DNA of 64,000 bases from Spartinivicinus marinus (GTDB lineage: Bacteria > Pseudomonadota > Gammaproteobacteria > Pseudomonadales > Zooshikellaceae). Below, piece after piece: positions 40,199-49,302 of the stretch (position 1 is the first letter of the stretch; each line of letters opens with the position of its first letter). The notes under the pieces are model-generated. The model ran no database searches. It was not told the DNA's origin and saw only the letters and a list, made by a program, of their open reading frames with translations. The stretch lies in the NCBI RefSeq assembly GCF_026309355.1, contig NZ_JAPJZK010000001.1, forward strand, positions 2,004,501 through 2,068,500. Reading direction: 5' to 3'. Position numbers and translations under genes: made by a program.

Positions 40199-40230
40199 GT
40201 TTAACGCCCTCTCCCTGAGAGGCGTTAAAC
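40199..40230. terminator. Hairpin between convergent genes, likely bidirectional
   Basis: A 10-bp perfect stem (GTTTAACGCC at 40199-40208 with its complement at 40221-40230) that can extend through a bulge. It lies between two convergent stop codons. There is a short T-run at 40187-40192 but none after the stem, so its strength is uncertain. Confidence 0.55.
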
Positions 40231-40249
40231 AGCGATAAAATTTACTTAA

Positions 40250-41557
40250 TTAAAATACTTCAAAAACTATAGTTGCGTTTTTAACATCAAAGTAATTAAG
40301 CGGCAGTCCTTCTTTTAATTCTATTGAATTTAGCTGCTTAACTCCCATAGCCAAAAGCTCTTCACTTGCTTCATCAGCACTATTTGAATATTCACTTTGA
40401 TGAGATTGTAAATACAGCTCATTTCCACAAACATCCCCGTGAACTGTTGTAATGGAAACTTCATTAAGAGCATTAGCACTACTGATATAAAAGCTTTTTT
40501 CAACTCTAGGTGTAATCGTAGTATGATCCTCATCTAATAAAAAATAACCACAACGACCAGTAACTCCATTAATCTGTATATGGTTTTTATTAGCTGTAAC
40601 TATATCTCTAACCGTTACGAGCATACGAAAAGATTTATCTAGATAACCTAAAGGTAGTTTTATAACACCATCTCCATTAAGCTTATAACGATAAACCCGC
40701 TTCGCTGCAACAATAGCTGGATAAAACTCGCCTTTTTCAAGCTTACCCATCAGCACATCATCATAACTCGTATCAAATATTTGATCATACTCTGATAAAT
40801 TATTTGGATTATATGTGTTATCAGTAACATCATATAATTTAAAAGCGTCAGTAGGACTCCATCTTAAGTGATAAGTTTCTTCTGGTTCGTAATTAAATGT
40901 CCTTTGTTCTTTTTTATCATAATCAGCTGTGTTAAATTCCTTCCAACCTCGCCAACGAATGCTTTGGTCTTTTTGAACCACTAGTTTATTTTCATTATTT
41001 TTAATAGTAACTTTAAGCCGATTATCACCACCTACGATTTCCGGTGGGAATGGTAAGCTAGATAATTGTTCCTTATAAACCCTATCAACATACTCCCGCG
41101 AAGCCAGCACAATTGCGGGATCAATCTTAAGTTCTATATTTTTAGCGTTTGACACTTCCAACACCACTTTTAAATAAAGGCTGCTGGCACTGCCACTGTT
41201 TTGCTGCACTTTGGGTTTATAGGTTTTAGGGTATTTACCAATACAAATCAAGTCACCTTGGTCATCATATAAACCAAACTCGGTAATATAAAAACCACCT
41301 GCATCAACAGGTATCACAGCCTCGGCCACTACCCAGTTTTTATTTTCCGGGTCAATGGATAGATTGGTAATATTACCAGACCAACGTTCTCGTACCAGGG
41401 CTGTCGCAGCTTCATTAGGGAAAGTTTCTTTGCCCTCTTCTGCCCCGCCATCACCTACTTTAACTGTGGTTAATTTAAGGGTATCACCCATTAAAGTGGA
41501 ATTAGTCAGCTTCGCTGTACCCACCTCTGTTAGTACGTTGTAGTATTGTTTATTCAT
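40250..41557 (-). CDS. Orphan phage tail fibre (tail-collar type) protein
   Basis: 435 residues. The N-terminal about 160 residues are the phage tail-collar fibre domain (PF12571/DUF3751): YYNVLTEVGTAKLTN, LKLTTVKVGDGG, then a conserved EFGLYDDQGDLICIGKYP, and a SREYVD motif. The C-terminal about 260 residues are a different beta-rich region I do not recognise. In phages this protein attaches a fibre to the baseplate. No other phage gene is visible nearby, so it may be a remnant or an isolated morphogenesis gene. The ribosome binding site is weak. Confidence 0.82.
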   Translation of the reverse strand: MNKQYYNVLTEVGTAKLTNSTLMGDTLKLTTVKVGDGGAEEGKETFPNEAATALVRERWSGNITNLSIDPENKNWVVAEAVIPVDAGGFYITEFGLYDDQGDLICIGKYPKTYKPKVQQNSGSASSLYLKVVLEVSNAKNIELKIDPAIVLASREYVDRVYKEQLSSLPFPPEIVGGDNRLKVTIKNNENKLVVQKDQSIRWRGWKEFNTADYDKKEQRTFNYEPEETYHLRWSPTDAFKLYDVTDNTYNPNNLSEYDQIFDTSYDDVLMGKLEKGEFYPAIVAAKRVYRYKLNGDGVIKLPLGYLDKSFRMLVTVRDIVTANKNHIQINGVTGRCGYFLLDEDHTTITPRVEKSFYISSANALNEVSITTVHGDVCGNELYLQSHQSEYSNSADEASEELLAMGVKQLNSIELKEGLPLNYFDVKNATIVFEVF

Positions 41558-41865
41558 GATTTCATCTGATTCGCTCTTTCAATTTACTGATGGGTAAATT
41601 TATCACCGATTACGAGCTGACATCAGGTGAAATTCTTCACTGTGAGTATATAACTATTTTTCTTTACGCCTAAAAGTTATTCACAAGAGGTATATGAAGA
41701 GGATAAAAACTCAGGATTAAACTTAAAAAAATAAGAAAATTAAGAATTCAAAAAAAAGCCATTACTATTTTTATAACAATAGTAATGGCTTTGGGTTTAT
41801 AATAATTGTTTACGGCCTCTGCGCAAGTTGACGGGTCTTGAACATTGATTAGAGGTATCCTTTAT
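41558..41865. other. Intergenic between two minus-strand genes
   Basis: The main content is the terminator at 41751-41792. The rest (41558-41750) is the upstream region of the tail-fibre gene, AT-rich with no clear promoter. Confidence 0.45.
41751..41792 (-). terminator. Rho-independent terminator of the FadE-type gene
   Basis: A perfect 15-bp stem (41755-41769 with 41778-41792) and an 8-base loop. On the minus strand it is followed by a T-run (complement of 41751-41757). It lies about 75 bases past the stop of the gene at 41866-44124. Confidence 0.85.
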
Positions 41866-44124
41866 TTAATGCTTCCGTTTTTTCTTAACACCAGCGTGCC
41901 CACCTGGTTTGGTTTTTAACTGGCTTAGATAATCCGCATCAAAGTAGTCTACCTCTATTGCTTTAGTAACAGCTTGTTCTGCTGCTTTTAACCGTTGAGC
42001 TTCAAGATCAGTAATAACACCTTGCACAACTGCCTGTTCAATAGTCCTCAATTGGTTTGCTTTCATTTTATCTCGTAAGGGTTGGGTATTAACGACCTGC
42101 TCAAAAGCTGCTTCGATCCGGCCTACACCAGTATTTGCATCACCCACAAATACGCCACCTGTTAATCGCTGCCTGGTATCGGAAGGAGATAACAACAGCT
42201 CCGCGCAAGCCTGGGTTAATTTATCTGAAGGAGGTTTACGGCTAGCTCCCCTTGGTAATACATATAAACGCATTAGCCAAGCCAGCGGTCGTGATGGAAA
42301 GTTTGCAATCACCTCCGCCAAGCGCTGCTCTATAATCCATAAACTATTTTGAACGCACCAATCCACTAAAGGTAAGTCGGCCTGCTGACGGCCGTCATCA
42401 TCAAAGCGTTTTAATACACAAGAAATTAAATAAAGCTGGCTTAGTACATCACCCAACCTAGCAGAAAGAAACTCTTTTCGTTTTAATTCACCCCCCAGTG
42501 TTAGTAATGCAACTTCACTCACTAGTGTTAGTGCAGATGCGTAACGCTCAACCTGTTGATAATGCCTGCGTAATGTACCGTCTTTATCTGGATTTGTGGC
42601 AAAATAACCGCCTGTCCAAGCATGGAACCAAGCACGACCGAATGTTTTTAGTTGAAAAACTAAATGCTTAACAATTAAAGCATCAAATTTTTCTAAAGCA
42701 ACCGCTTCATCTTTAATTTCAGCTGTATGCAGTTCATCCAATAAATAAGGGTGACAACGCATGGCACCTTGCCCAAAAATAATCAAACTGCATGTAAGGA
42801 TATTCGCACCTTCTACCGTAATAGCCACAGGAATTGAGCGATAAAAATTACCCAGATAATTGCTCGGCCCATCACAAATGGATTTTCCTCCATGAACATC
42901 CATCGCATCATTAATGGATTCTCGCAAACAGTTAGTAGAGTGTGCCTTTAATATTGCTGATATAACGGCAGCCACTTTACCTTGGTCTAACGCCCAAGTA
43001 GTGGTTTTTCGAGCAGAATCTAACATATACGCATAGCCAGCTATTCGAGCTAAGCGTTGTTGTACACCTTCAAACATTCCAATTGGCACATTAAATTGCT
43101 CACGAATACGCGCATAGGCACCAGTGGATCGCGCCGCGAGTTTGGCACCACCAGTACTGAGTGATGGCAATGAAATACTCCGGCCAGCAGCCAGTGCCGA
43201 CATTAGCATTTTCCAGCCTTCACCAATTCGCTCTTGGCCTCCAATAATCCAGTCCATAGGAATAAACACATCACGCCCCCAGTTGGGGCCATTTTGAAAT
43301 GCTTGAAACGCTGGGTAATGGCGCTCGCCTATCTCAACTCCAGGGGTATTGGTAGGTACTAAAGCTACTGTTATTCCCAGTTCTTCTTTTTCTCCAAGCA
43401 AATGGTCTGGGTCATACAGCTTAAAAGCCAATCCTAATAAAGTGGCAACAGGACCCAGAGTGATGTAACGCTTATGCCAGTTTACTCGCATCCCTAATGT
43501 TCGCTTACCATTGTATTCTTCATAACAAACCACCCCCTTATCAGTCATTGCTGCTGCATCTGAGCCAGCTTCTGGGCTTGTTAGACCAAAACAAGGAATG
43601 TCACGACCATCAGCTAAGCGAGGTAAATAGTGTTCTTTCTGCTCATCTGTTCCAAACTCCATTAATAACTCACCAGGCCCTAGCGAGTTTGGCACCATCA
43701 CAGTCACTGCAACCGTTGTACTACAGGTAGAAATTTGAGTGACTACTTCAGAATGGGCATAAGCAGAGAATTCCAAGCCGCCATAACGCTTAGGAATGAT
43801 CATGCCAAAAAAGCACTTTTCTTTTAGAAACTGCCAAATGGGCGCGGGAATATCACGATGCTCAAAAGTAATCTCCCAGTCATCTATCATTTTACAAAGT
43901 TCAATAACCGGGCCATTTAAAAAAGCCTGCTCTTCTTCAGTTAACTTCGGTTTACCAATGCTATGCAACACCGACCAATCAGGCTTTCCAGACAATAACT
44001 CTGAATCCCACCAAACACCACCAGCTTCCAGTGCTTGTCGCTCGGTTTCAGAAATGGGGGGCAAAACTGCTTTCAAGTGCCGCAAAAGTGGGCCACTGAC
44101 CCAACGTTGACGAAAGGTGGTCAT
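41866..44124 (-). CDS. fadE: FadE-type acyl-CoA dehydrogenase
   Basis: 752 residues, the large acyl-CoA dehydrogenase of beta-oxidation. Typical pieces: RDIPAPIWQFLKEKCFFGMIIPKRYGGLEFSAYAHSEVV, FGLTSPEAGSDAAAM at the flavin site, PMDWIIGGQERIGEGWKMLMSALAAGRSISLPSL, and the DUF1974 C-terminal domain after about residue 480. It is shorter than E. coli FadE (815) because the N-terminal membrane part is missing. It ends in a basic tail KKKRKH. Three acyl-CoA dehydrogenases in one window indicate fatty-acid use. Confidence 0.92.
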   Translation of the reverse strand: MTTFRQRWVSGPLLRHLKAVLPPISETERQALEAGGVWWDSELLSGKPDWSVLHSIGKPKLTEEEQAFLNGPVIELCKMIDDWEITFEHRDIPAPIWQFLKEKCFFGMIIPKRYGGLEFSAYAHSEVVTQISTCSTTVAVTVMVPNSLGPGELLMEFGTDEQKEHYLPRLADGRDIPCFGLTSPEAGSDAAAMTDKGVVCYEEYNGKRTLGMRVNWHKRYITLGPVATLLGLAFKLYDPDHLLGEKEELGITVALVPTNTPGVEIGERHYPAFQAFQNGPNWGRDVFIPMDWIIGGQERIGEGWKMLMSALAAGRSISLPSLSTGGAKLAARSTGAYARIREQFNVPIGMFEGVQQRLARIAGYAYMLDSARKTTTWALDQGKVAAVISAILKAHSTNCLRESINDAMDVHGGKSICDGPSNYLGNFYRSIPVAITVEGANILTCSLIIFGQGAMRCHPYLLDELHTAEIKDEAVALEKFDALIVKHLVFQLKTFGRAWFHAWTGGYFATNPDKDGTLRRHYQQVERYASALTLVSEVALLTLGGELKRKEFLSARLGDVLSQLYLISCVLKRFDDDGRQQADLPLVDWCVQNSLWIIEQRLAEVIANFPSRPLAWLMRLYVLPRGASRKPPSDKLTQACAELLLSPSDTRQRLTGGVFVGDANTGVGRIEAAFEQVVNTQPLRDKMKANQLRTIEQAVVQGVITDLEAQRLKAAEQAVTKAIEVDYFDADYLSQLKTKPGGHAGVKKKRKH

Positions 44125-44639
44125 AACCTAGCCTCCAGCACACATAGGATATCTATCAAGGTAGGCTAGATAATTAAAGATTAATAAAGTTAAAACTGAA
44201 ATAAAAACCATTAATAGTTATAGTTTTTTATTGTTTGCATAGTATTGAATTAAAATAGGTCAGCCCTAAGCGAGTATTTGCAAAGAAAGGCTACAATAGT
44301 TTTGGCTATACAATCTTAGTATCACCAAAAGGCAGCTTATAGAGAATTAGCTGTCCATGCTCAAAACAAAAGGAGCTAAAATCAAAAGAACAGTAAAACC
44401 AACACAACTTGTTAAACCTATCTCAAACAACACTGTTCCGTATTTAAGATGATTATTAGATAGTTTTAAGCATTGGAAACTATAGTGTTAATCAATACTC
44501 AATTCAAATCATCATATTATAAAAGGCATAAAAAATGAGGCCAATCATTCATTTACGATAAAAGTTTTAGATATAATTAAACTCTGGATTTTCAAGCAGA
44601 TTCATAAACTAGGGTTGGTATAAAAGGTTGGTATAAAAA
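44125..44639. other. Divergent intergenic region with a tandem repeat
   Basis: About 515 AT-rich bases between the FadE gene and the diguanylate cyclase gene. The 13-base tandem repeat at 44613-44638 is the only structure I can support. A possible 31-codon frame near 44357 has no ribosome binding site and is not called. Confidence 0.45.
44613..44638. repeat. Two perfect 13-base tandem copies before the start codon
   Basis: The unit GGTTGGTATAAAA occurs twice in tandem, ending one base before the GTG start of the diguanylate cyclase. Each copy holds a TATAAA, so the copy number could affect promoter or leader sequence. Confidence 0.6.
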
Positions 44640-45590
44640 GTGGCTCAAGGTAGTAAAAACCATACTGTCAGTAATGATAACAGCAATAGCAATCTTCATC
44701 GTAACAACTCCAAAAGTAACGATAGAATCAGTAACGCTGCAACCAACTCGCTAGACAATACAGAAAAGCAGCTAGAAGACATTATAGAGGTTGATGAGAA
44801 TACTCTATCATTAGCTGAGCTTGAGTTTATTGCTAATGATAAAAAAGTACACAACTGCTATAAAGAAAAATATAAAAGCCATCTATACTCTAATATTTTA
44901 ATGTCTCTCACCCATGAGTCATTTCCTGAAAATGAAGCCAAAGCCCTTTGGTATGAAATAATTGATCATATGCAAAAGCTAAATCATACCTTGGGTAGAT
45001 ATGTAGGTGTATCAGTCGCTTCTCTTGACTACCTTACCAATATTAAATGCACGTTAATTGAGCCTAAAATAATTGAAGAAGACAAAATTAACTATGTTGC
45101 TCAGGCTACAACTAAAGATGAATTAACTGGTTTATATTTACGAGAAGTATTCAATGTAGTCCTTAAAAAAGAACTTGGTGAAGCCAGACGAAGTAACTCG
45201 ATGTTGTGTTTATTAATGATAGACATTGACGACTTCAAAAATGTTAACGACACCTATGGCCACCAAAAAGGTGATGAAGTGTTAAGCAAAATTGGCGATA
45301 CTATCAATGATTCCGTAAGGGAAATGGATTTAGCTGCCCGCTATGGTGGTGAAGAGCTTGCTATTATTATGCCTAATACCACTATGAAAGATGCCTATCA
45401 AGTGGGTGACCGTATCAGAAAAAAAATAGAAAACCTAACCTTTTGCAGTTTTAATGTCACTGTCAGTATTGGGTTAGGCGCTATCAGCAAAACGGCCAAT
45501 ACCACAACCAAACTGATTGATATTGCTGATATGGCTTTATATAAAGCCAAAGAAAATGGAAAAAACCAAGTCGTTATGGGTGATGAATAA
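44640..45590 (+). CDS. Diguanylate cyclase (GGDEF)
   Basis: 316 residues. The N-terminal half (about 1-150) is a polar, Asn/Ser-rich start followed by a helical region of no known family. The GGDEF domain (about 158-312) has the active-site GGEEL at 236-240. The inhibitory I-site RxxD (Arg227-Asp230) lies five residues upstream, so c-di-GMP synthesis with product inhibition is expected. No membrane segment. The start is GTG at 44640, right after a tandem 13-base repeat, with only a weak AAGG upstream. Confidence 0.9.
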   Translation: MAQGSKNHTVSNDNSNSNLHRNNSKSNDRISNAATNSLDNTEKQLEDIIEVDENTLSLAELEFIANDKKVHNCYKEKYKSHLYSNILMSLTHESFPENEAKALWYEIIDHMQKLNHTLGRYVGVSVASLDYLTNIKCTLIEPKIIEEDKINYVAQATTKDELTGLYLREVFNVVLKKELGEARRSNSMLCLLMIDIDDFKNVNDTYGHQKGDEVLSKIGDTINDSVREMDLAARYGGEELAIIMPNTTMKDAYQVGDRIRKKIENLTFCSFNVTVSIGLGAISKTANTTTKLIDIADMALYKAKENGKNQVVMGDE

Positions 45591-46028
45591 AAATACCCTT
45601 CTCGAATGATTTCAATGGTTTGTTGTGTGGTTTATTTAGCCAACAACTGAGCTTATTTATTCACGTCATAGTTAACTTCATTTACGACAGTTGCTGCCAG
45701 CTGTTTATCTGAGCACGACACATATCAATCATACCTGCCAGTTATTTTTATCCACAATAATCATTGTTAGGGTTTCTTTGAAATCAAATATCAGGGGCTA
45801 AAAGCGACATTTTGTCCCACCCCCTTGACTTCTGAATAAAAAACAGTCAAAATTATTTTTAATTGAACAACTAATTAAATTAAAGCCGTATAAAAATTAA
45901 ACATCAGGCTTAGCTAAGACAGCATCTCATCTACTACACAACAACACTGCCTTTAACTAGCAAGCCTGCATCACTAATCAATACTGCATCACTGGATATA
46001 TACAGCTGAATTATCAGGATAAAGCTCT
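45591..46028. other. Intergenic between the diguanylate cyclase gene and betB
   Basis: It begins with a single arm of the palindromic repeat family at 45593-45624. The remainder is AT-rich upstream sequence of betB with no betI gene and no clear operator. Confidence 0.45.
45593..45624. repeat. Single arm of the palindromic repeat family
   Basis: Sequence close to the left arm at 32923, with identical stretches ATACCCTTCTCGAATGATTT and TTTGTTG and a few mismatches between. No opposite arm was found downstream. Confidence 0.55.
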
Positions 46029-47486
46029 ATGCAACACTCACTGTACATTAATGGTCGCTATCAAGATGCCACGTCTGGAGAAACCTTTGTTACCCGTAAC
46101 CCCGCAACAGGTGAAGTATTAGCCAAAGTACAACAAGCCTCATTAGCTGATGTAGATAACGCTGTAGCAGCAGCAAAAGAAGGCTTTAACGTGTGGTCTG
46201 CAATGAGTGGTGCTGAACGTGGACGCATTTTAATGAAAGCTGTTGCAATCTTGCGGGAACGTAACGACGAGCTTGCCATGATTGAAGTACAAGATACCGG
46301 CAAGCCGCTGCAAGAAGCCATTTGCGTAGATATCGCCACAGGTGCCGATGTCATTGAGTATTACGCGGGCCTAGCTGCCACTATTCACGGCCAGCAACAA
46401 GACTTGGGTGGTAATAACTTCTTTTATAGCAGACGCGAACCGTTAGGTATCTGTGCAGGAATTGGTGCCTGGAATTACCCTATTCAAATTGCTATGTGGA
46501 AGGCTGGACCAGCGCTAGCTGCCGGTAATGCCATGATCTTCAAACCATCAGAGGAAACCCCTTTAGGTGCAATGAAACTGGCTGAAATCTTCACTGAGGC
46601 TGGCTTGCCTGATGGAGTATTCAACGTGGTACAGGGGGATTACCGGGTCGGGCAGGCCCTATCACGCCACCCTGAAATAGCCAAAGTGTCGTTTACTGGC
46701 GAATGCGGCACGGGCAAAAAAGTCATGGCCGATGCTGCTGGCTCGTTAAAAGAAGTCACTATGGAGCTGGGAGGCAAGTCCCCACTGATCGTTTTTGAAG
46801 ATGCTGACCTGAATAACGCTGTTTCTGGGGCACTGCTCGCCAACTTCTACACCCAGGGCGAAGTTTGCACCAATGGTACCCGAGTATTTGTCCACGACAG
46901 TATTTATGACCAATTTGTCAGCCAAGTAGCAGAACGCACTCAGCGCTTAGTCATTGGTGACCCCACAGATATCAACACGCAAATCGGAGCGTTGATATCC
47001 AGCCAACATATGGAAAAAGTACTGGGCTTTATCGAAGCCGCTAAAGCCAGCGGCGCTCAGTTAGTCTGTGGAGGAGAACGAGCCACCGAAAATGATCTGG
47101 ACAAAGGCAACTTCGTTAAGCCTACCGTATTTGCTGACTGTATCGATGAAATGCCCCATGTCAAAGACGAAATCTTTGGCCCAGTTATGTCAATCCTCCG
47201 CTTTAGTGATGAACAAGAAGTTATTCAGCGAGCGAACAACACCCCCTATGGCCTGGCAGCCGGTGTTTTCTCTAGCAACTTTGCCCGTGCCCACCGAGTG
47301 ATTGCCCAACTGCAAGCCGGTATTTGCTGGATCAACACCTGGGGTGCTTCTCCTGCCGAAATGCCTGTGGGGGGGTATAAGCAGTCAGGTATCGGCCGTG
47401 AAAATGGTATCGAGACCCTCAACCAATACACCCAAACCAAAAGCGTGTTTGTGGCGTTGGGCGATATCGAGTGCCCGTATAGCTAA
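46029..47486 (+). CDS. betB: Betaine-aldehyde dehydrogenase BetB
   Basis: 485 residues. NAD(P)-dependent oxidation of betaine aldehyde to glycine betaine. Motifs: [38 protein letters not shown] with the catalytic Glu region, and the catalytic Cys in [10 protein letters not shown]. It is the first gene of the betB-betA unit (15 bases to betA). Ribosome site AGGA about 11 bases upstream. betI, the usual repressor, is not present here. Confidence 0.95.
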   Translation: MQHSLYINGRYQDATSGETFVTRNPATGEVLAKVQQASLADVDNAVAAAKEGFNVWSAMSGAERGRILMKAVAILRERNDELAMIEVQDTGKPLQEAICVDIATGADVIEYYAGLAATIHGQQQDLGGNNFFYSRREPLGICAGIGAWNYPIQIAMWKAGPALAAGNAMIFKPSEETPLGAMKLAEIFTEAGLPDGVFNVVQGDYRVGQALSRHPEIAKVSFTGECGTGKKVMADAAGSLKEVTMELGGKSPLIVFEDADLNNAVSGALLANFYTQGEVCTNGTRVFVHDSIYDQFVSQVAERTQRLVIGDPTDINTQIGALISSQHMEKVLGFIEAAKASGAQLVCGGERATENDLDKGNFVKPTVFADCIDEMPHVKDEIFGPVMSILRFSDEQEVIQRANNTPYGLAAGVFSSNFARAHRVIAQLQAGICWINTWGASPAEMPVGGYKQSGIGRENGIETLNQYTQTKSVFVALGDIECPYS

Positions 47487-47501
47487 GGGGAAGCGCGAGT
47501 A

Positions 47502-49244
47502 ATGAGTACAGATGCATACGATTACATCATAGTAGGCGCAGGCTCCGCAGGCTGTGTGCTGGCAGACCGGCTCACTGAAGATGGTCGCCATAAAGTACTG
47601 GTTCTAGAAGCGGGTGGCAGCGATAAAAGCATTTTTATTCAAATGCCTACCGCCCTCTCCTACCCCATGAATACTGAAAAGTACGCTTGGCAATTTCACA
47701 CGGAGCAGGAGCCTTATTTAGATAACCGCTCTATGCACTGTCCACGGGGCAAGGTGCTAGGTGGCAGCTCTTCAATTAATGGCATGGTGTATGTGCGTGG
47801 CCATGCCTGTGACTTTGATGAATGGGAAGCCCAGGGAGCCAAAGGCTGGGGTTACCAACACTGTCTACCCTACTTCAAGAAAGCTGAAAGTTGGTACAAA
47901 GGCGGTGATACCTATCGGGGTGGCGATGGCCCTTTAGCCACCTGCAATGGCAATGATATGAAGTTAAACCCGCTATATCAGGCTTTTATTGATGCCGGAG
48001 AACAAGCGGGTTACCCCACCACTGAAGACTATAACGGCTACCGTCAGGAAGGTTTTGGCCCCATGCATATGACGGTGGATAACGGTGTGCGGGCTTCTAC
48101 TTCTAATGCTTACCTGCGCCGCGCGTTAAAACGTAGCAACCTTACTTTGGTTAGTAACGTAACTGTCCATAAGGTTGTGTTAGAAGGCAAGCGAGCCACC
48201 GGGGTTAAATATGAGCTAAATGATGAGCTGGTTGAAGTTCAAGCCAATCAAGAGGTTATTCTTTCTGCAGGCTCCATAGGCTCACCACAACTGCTGCAAC
48301 TATCAGGTATTGGCCCTGCCCAGGTATTACAAGATGCAGGAGTAGGCGTTGTACAAGACTTACCAGGTGTGGGTGAAAACCTGCAGGATCACTTGGAAGT
48401 GTATTTCCAGTATCACTGCAAACAGCCTATCACCCTAAATAGCAAACTAGATCTGATCAGCAAAGGCATGATCGGCACCCGCTGGATTCTGTTTAAAGAT
48501 GGTTTAGGTGCCACCAACCACTTTGAATCCTGCGCGTTTATTCGCTCTCGCAAAGGGCTGAAATGGCCAAATATCCAATATCATTTCCTACCTGCTGCCA
48601 TGCGTTATGACGGTGGTAAAGCAATTGATGGCCATGGCTTTCAAGTGCATGTTGGGCCAAACAAACCAGAAAGCCGAGGCCAGGTCTGGATTAAATCAGC
48701 TGATCCCAAAGCTAAACCAGGCATTTTGTTTAACTACATCAGCACTGAGCAAGACAAACAAGACTGGCGCGATTGTATTCGTTTAACCCGAGAAATTCTC
48801 AATCAACCCGCCATGGATGAATACCGTGGGGAAGAAATTCAACCTGGGGTAGAAATCAACAGTGATGAGGAAATTGATCGCTGGGTAAGAGCCAATGTCG
48901 AAAGTGCTTATCACCCTTCCTGCACCTGCAAAATCGGCGCAACTGATGACCCAATGGCTGTGCTTGATGAGCAATGTCGAGTGCGTGGCATAGAGTCACT
49001 CAGAGTAGTGGATTCCTCCATATTCCCCACTATCCCCAACGGTAACCTGAATGCACCTACCATTATGGTGGCCGAAAAAGCAGCAGATTTAATTTTAGGC
49101 AACCAACCACTACCTGCCGAGCCCGTGGATGTATGGATTGCCCCTGATTGGCAGCAATGCCAGCGACTTAGCTCACCCATGCGAGCAATGACTATTGAAC
49201 ATAGTCAAGAACAACAAGAAGCAATTTCCGTCACAACTAATTAA
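47502..49244 (+). CDS. betA: Choline dehydrogenase BetA
   Basis: 580 residues, GMC oxidoreductase. The N-terminal FAD site is [44 protein letters not shown] and the C-terminal catalytic His region ([13 protein letters not shown], then [17 protein letters not shown]) are characteristic. It oxidises choline to betaine aldehyde at the inner face of the cytoplasmic membrane. BetB then makes glycine betaine, an osmoprotectant or carbon source. Confidence 0.95.
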   Translation: MSTDAYDYIIVGAGSAGCVLADRLTEDGRHKVLVLEAGGSDKSIFIQMPTALSYPMNTEKYAWQFHTEQEPYLDNRSMHCPRGKVLGGSSSINGMVYVRGHACDFDEWEAQGAKGWGYQHCLPYFKKAESWYKGGDTYRGGDGPLATCNGNDMKLNPLYQAFIDAGEQAGYPTTEDYNGYRQEGFGPMHMTVDNGVRASTSNAYLRRALKRSNLTLVSNVTVHKVVLEGKRATGVKYELNDELVEVQANQEVILSAGSIGSPQLLQLSGIGPAQVLQDAGVGVVQDLPGVGENLQDHLEVYFQYHCKQPITLNSKLDLISKGMIGTRWILFKDGLGATNHFESCAFIRSRKGLKWPNIQYHFLPAAMRYDGGKAIDGHGFQVHVGPNKPESRGQVWIKSADPKAKPGILFNYISTEQDKQDWRDCIRLTREILNQPAMDEYRGEEIQPGVEINSDEEIDRWVRANVESAYHPSCTCKIGATDDPMAVLDEQCRVRGIESLRVVDSSIFPTIPNGNLNAPTIMVAEKAADLILGNQPLPAEPVDVWIAPDWQQCQRLSSPMRAMTIEHSQEQQEAISVTTN

Positions 49245-49302
49245 TAACGAAATAAAAGCACGGCAGTGGACGCCTAAAAATTAAAAACACTAGGAGTATT
49301 TT

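Noticed and set aside
41355-41543. Frames opposite long genes (many across the window)
   Set aside because: They lie fully inside well-supported genes on the other strand and show no family pattern, so they are taken as shadows.
44357-44452. Possible 31-codon peptide frame
   Set aside because: No ribosome binding site and no recognisable feature.
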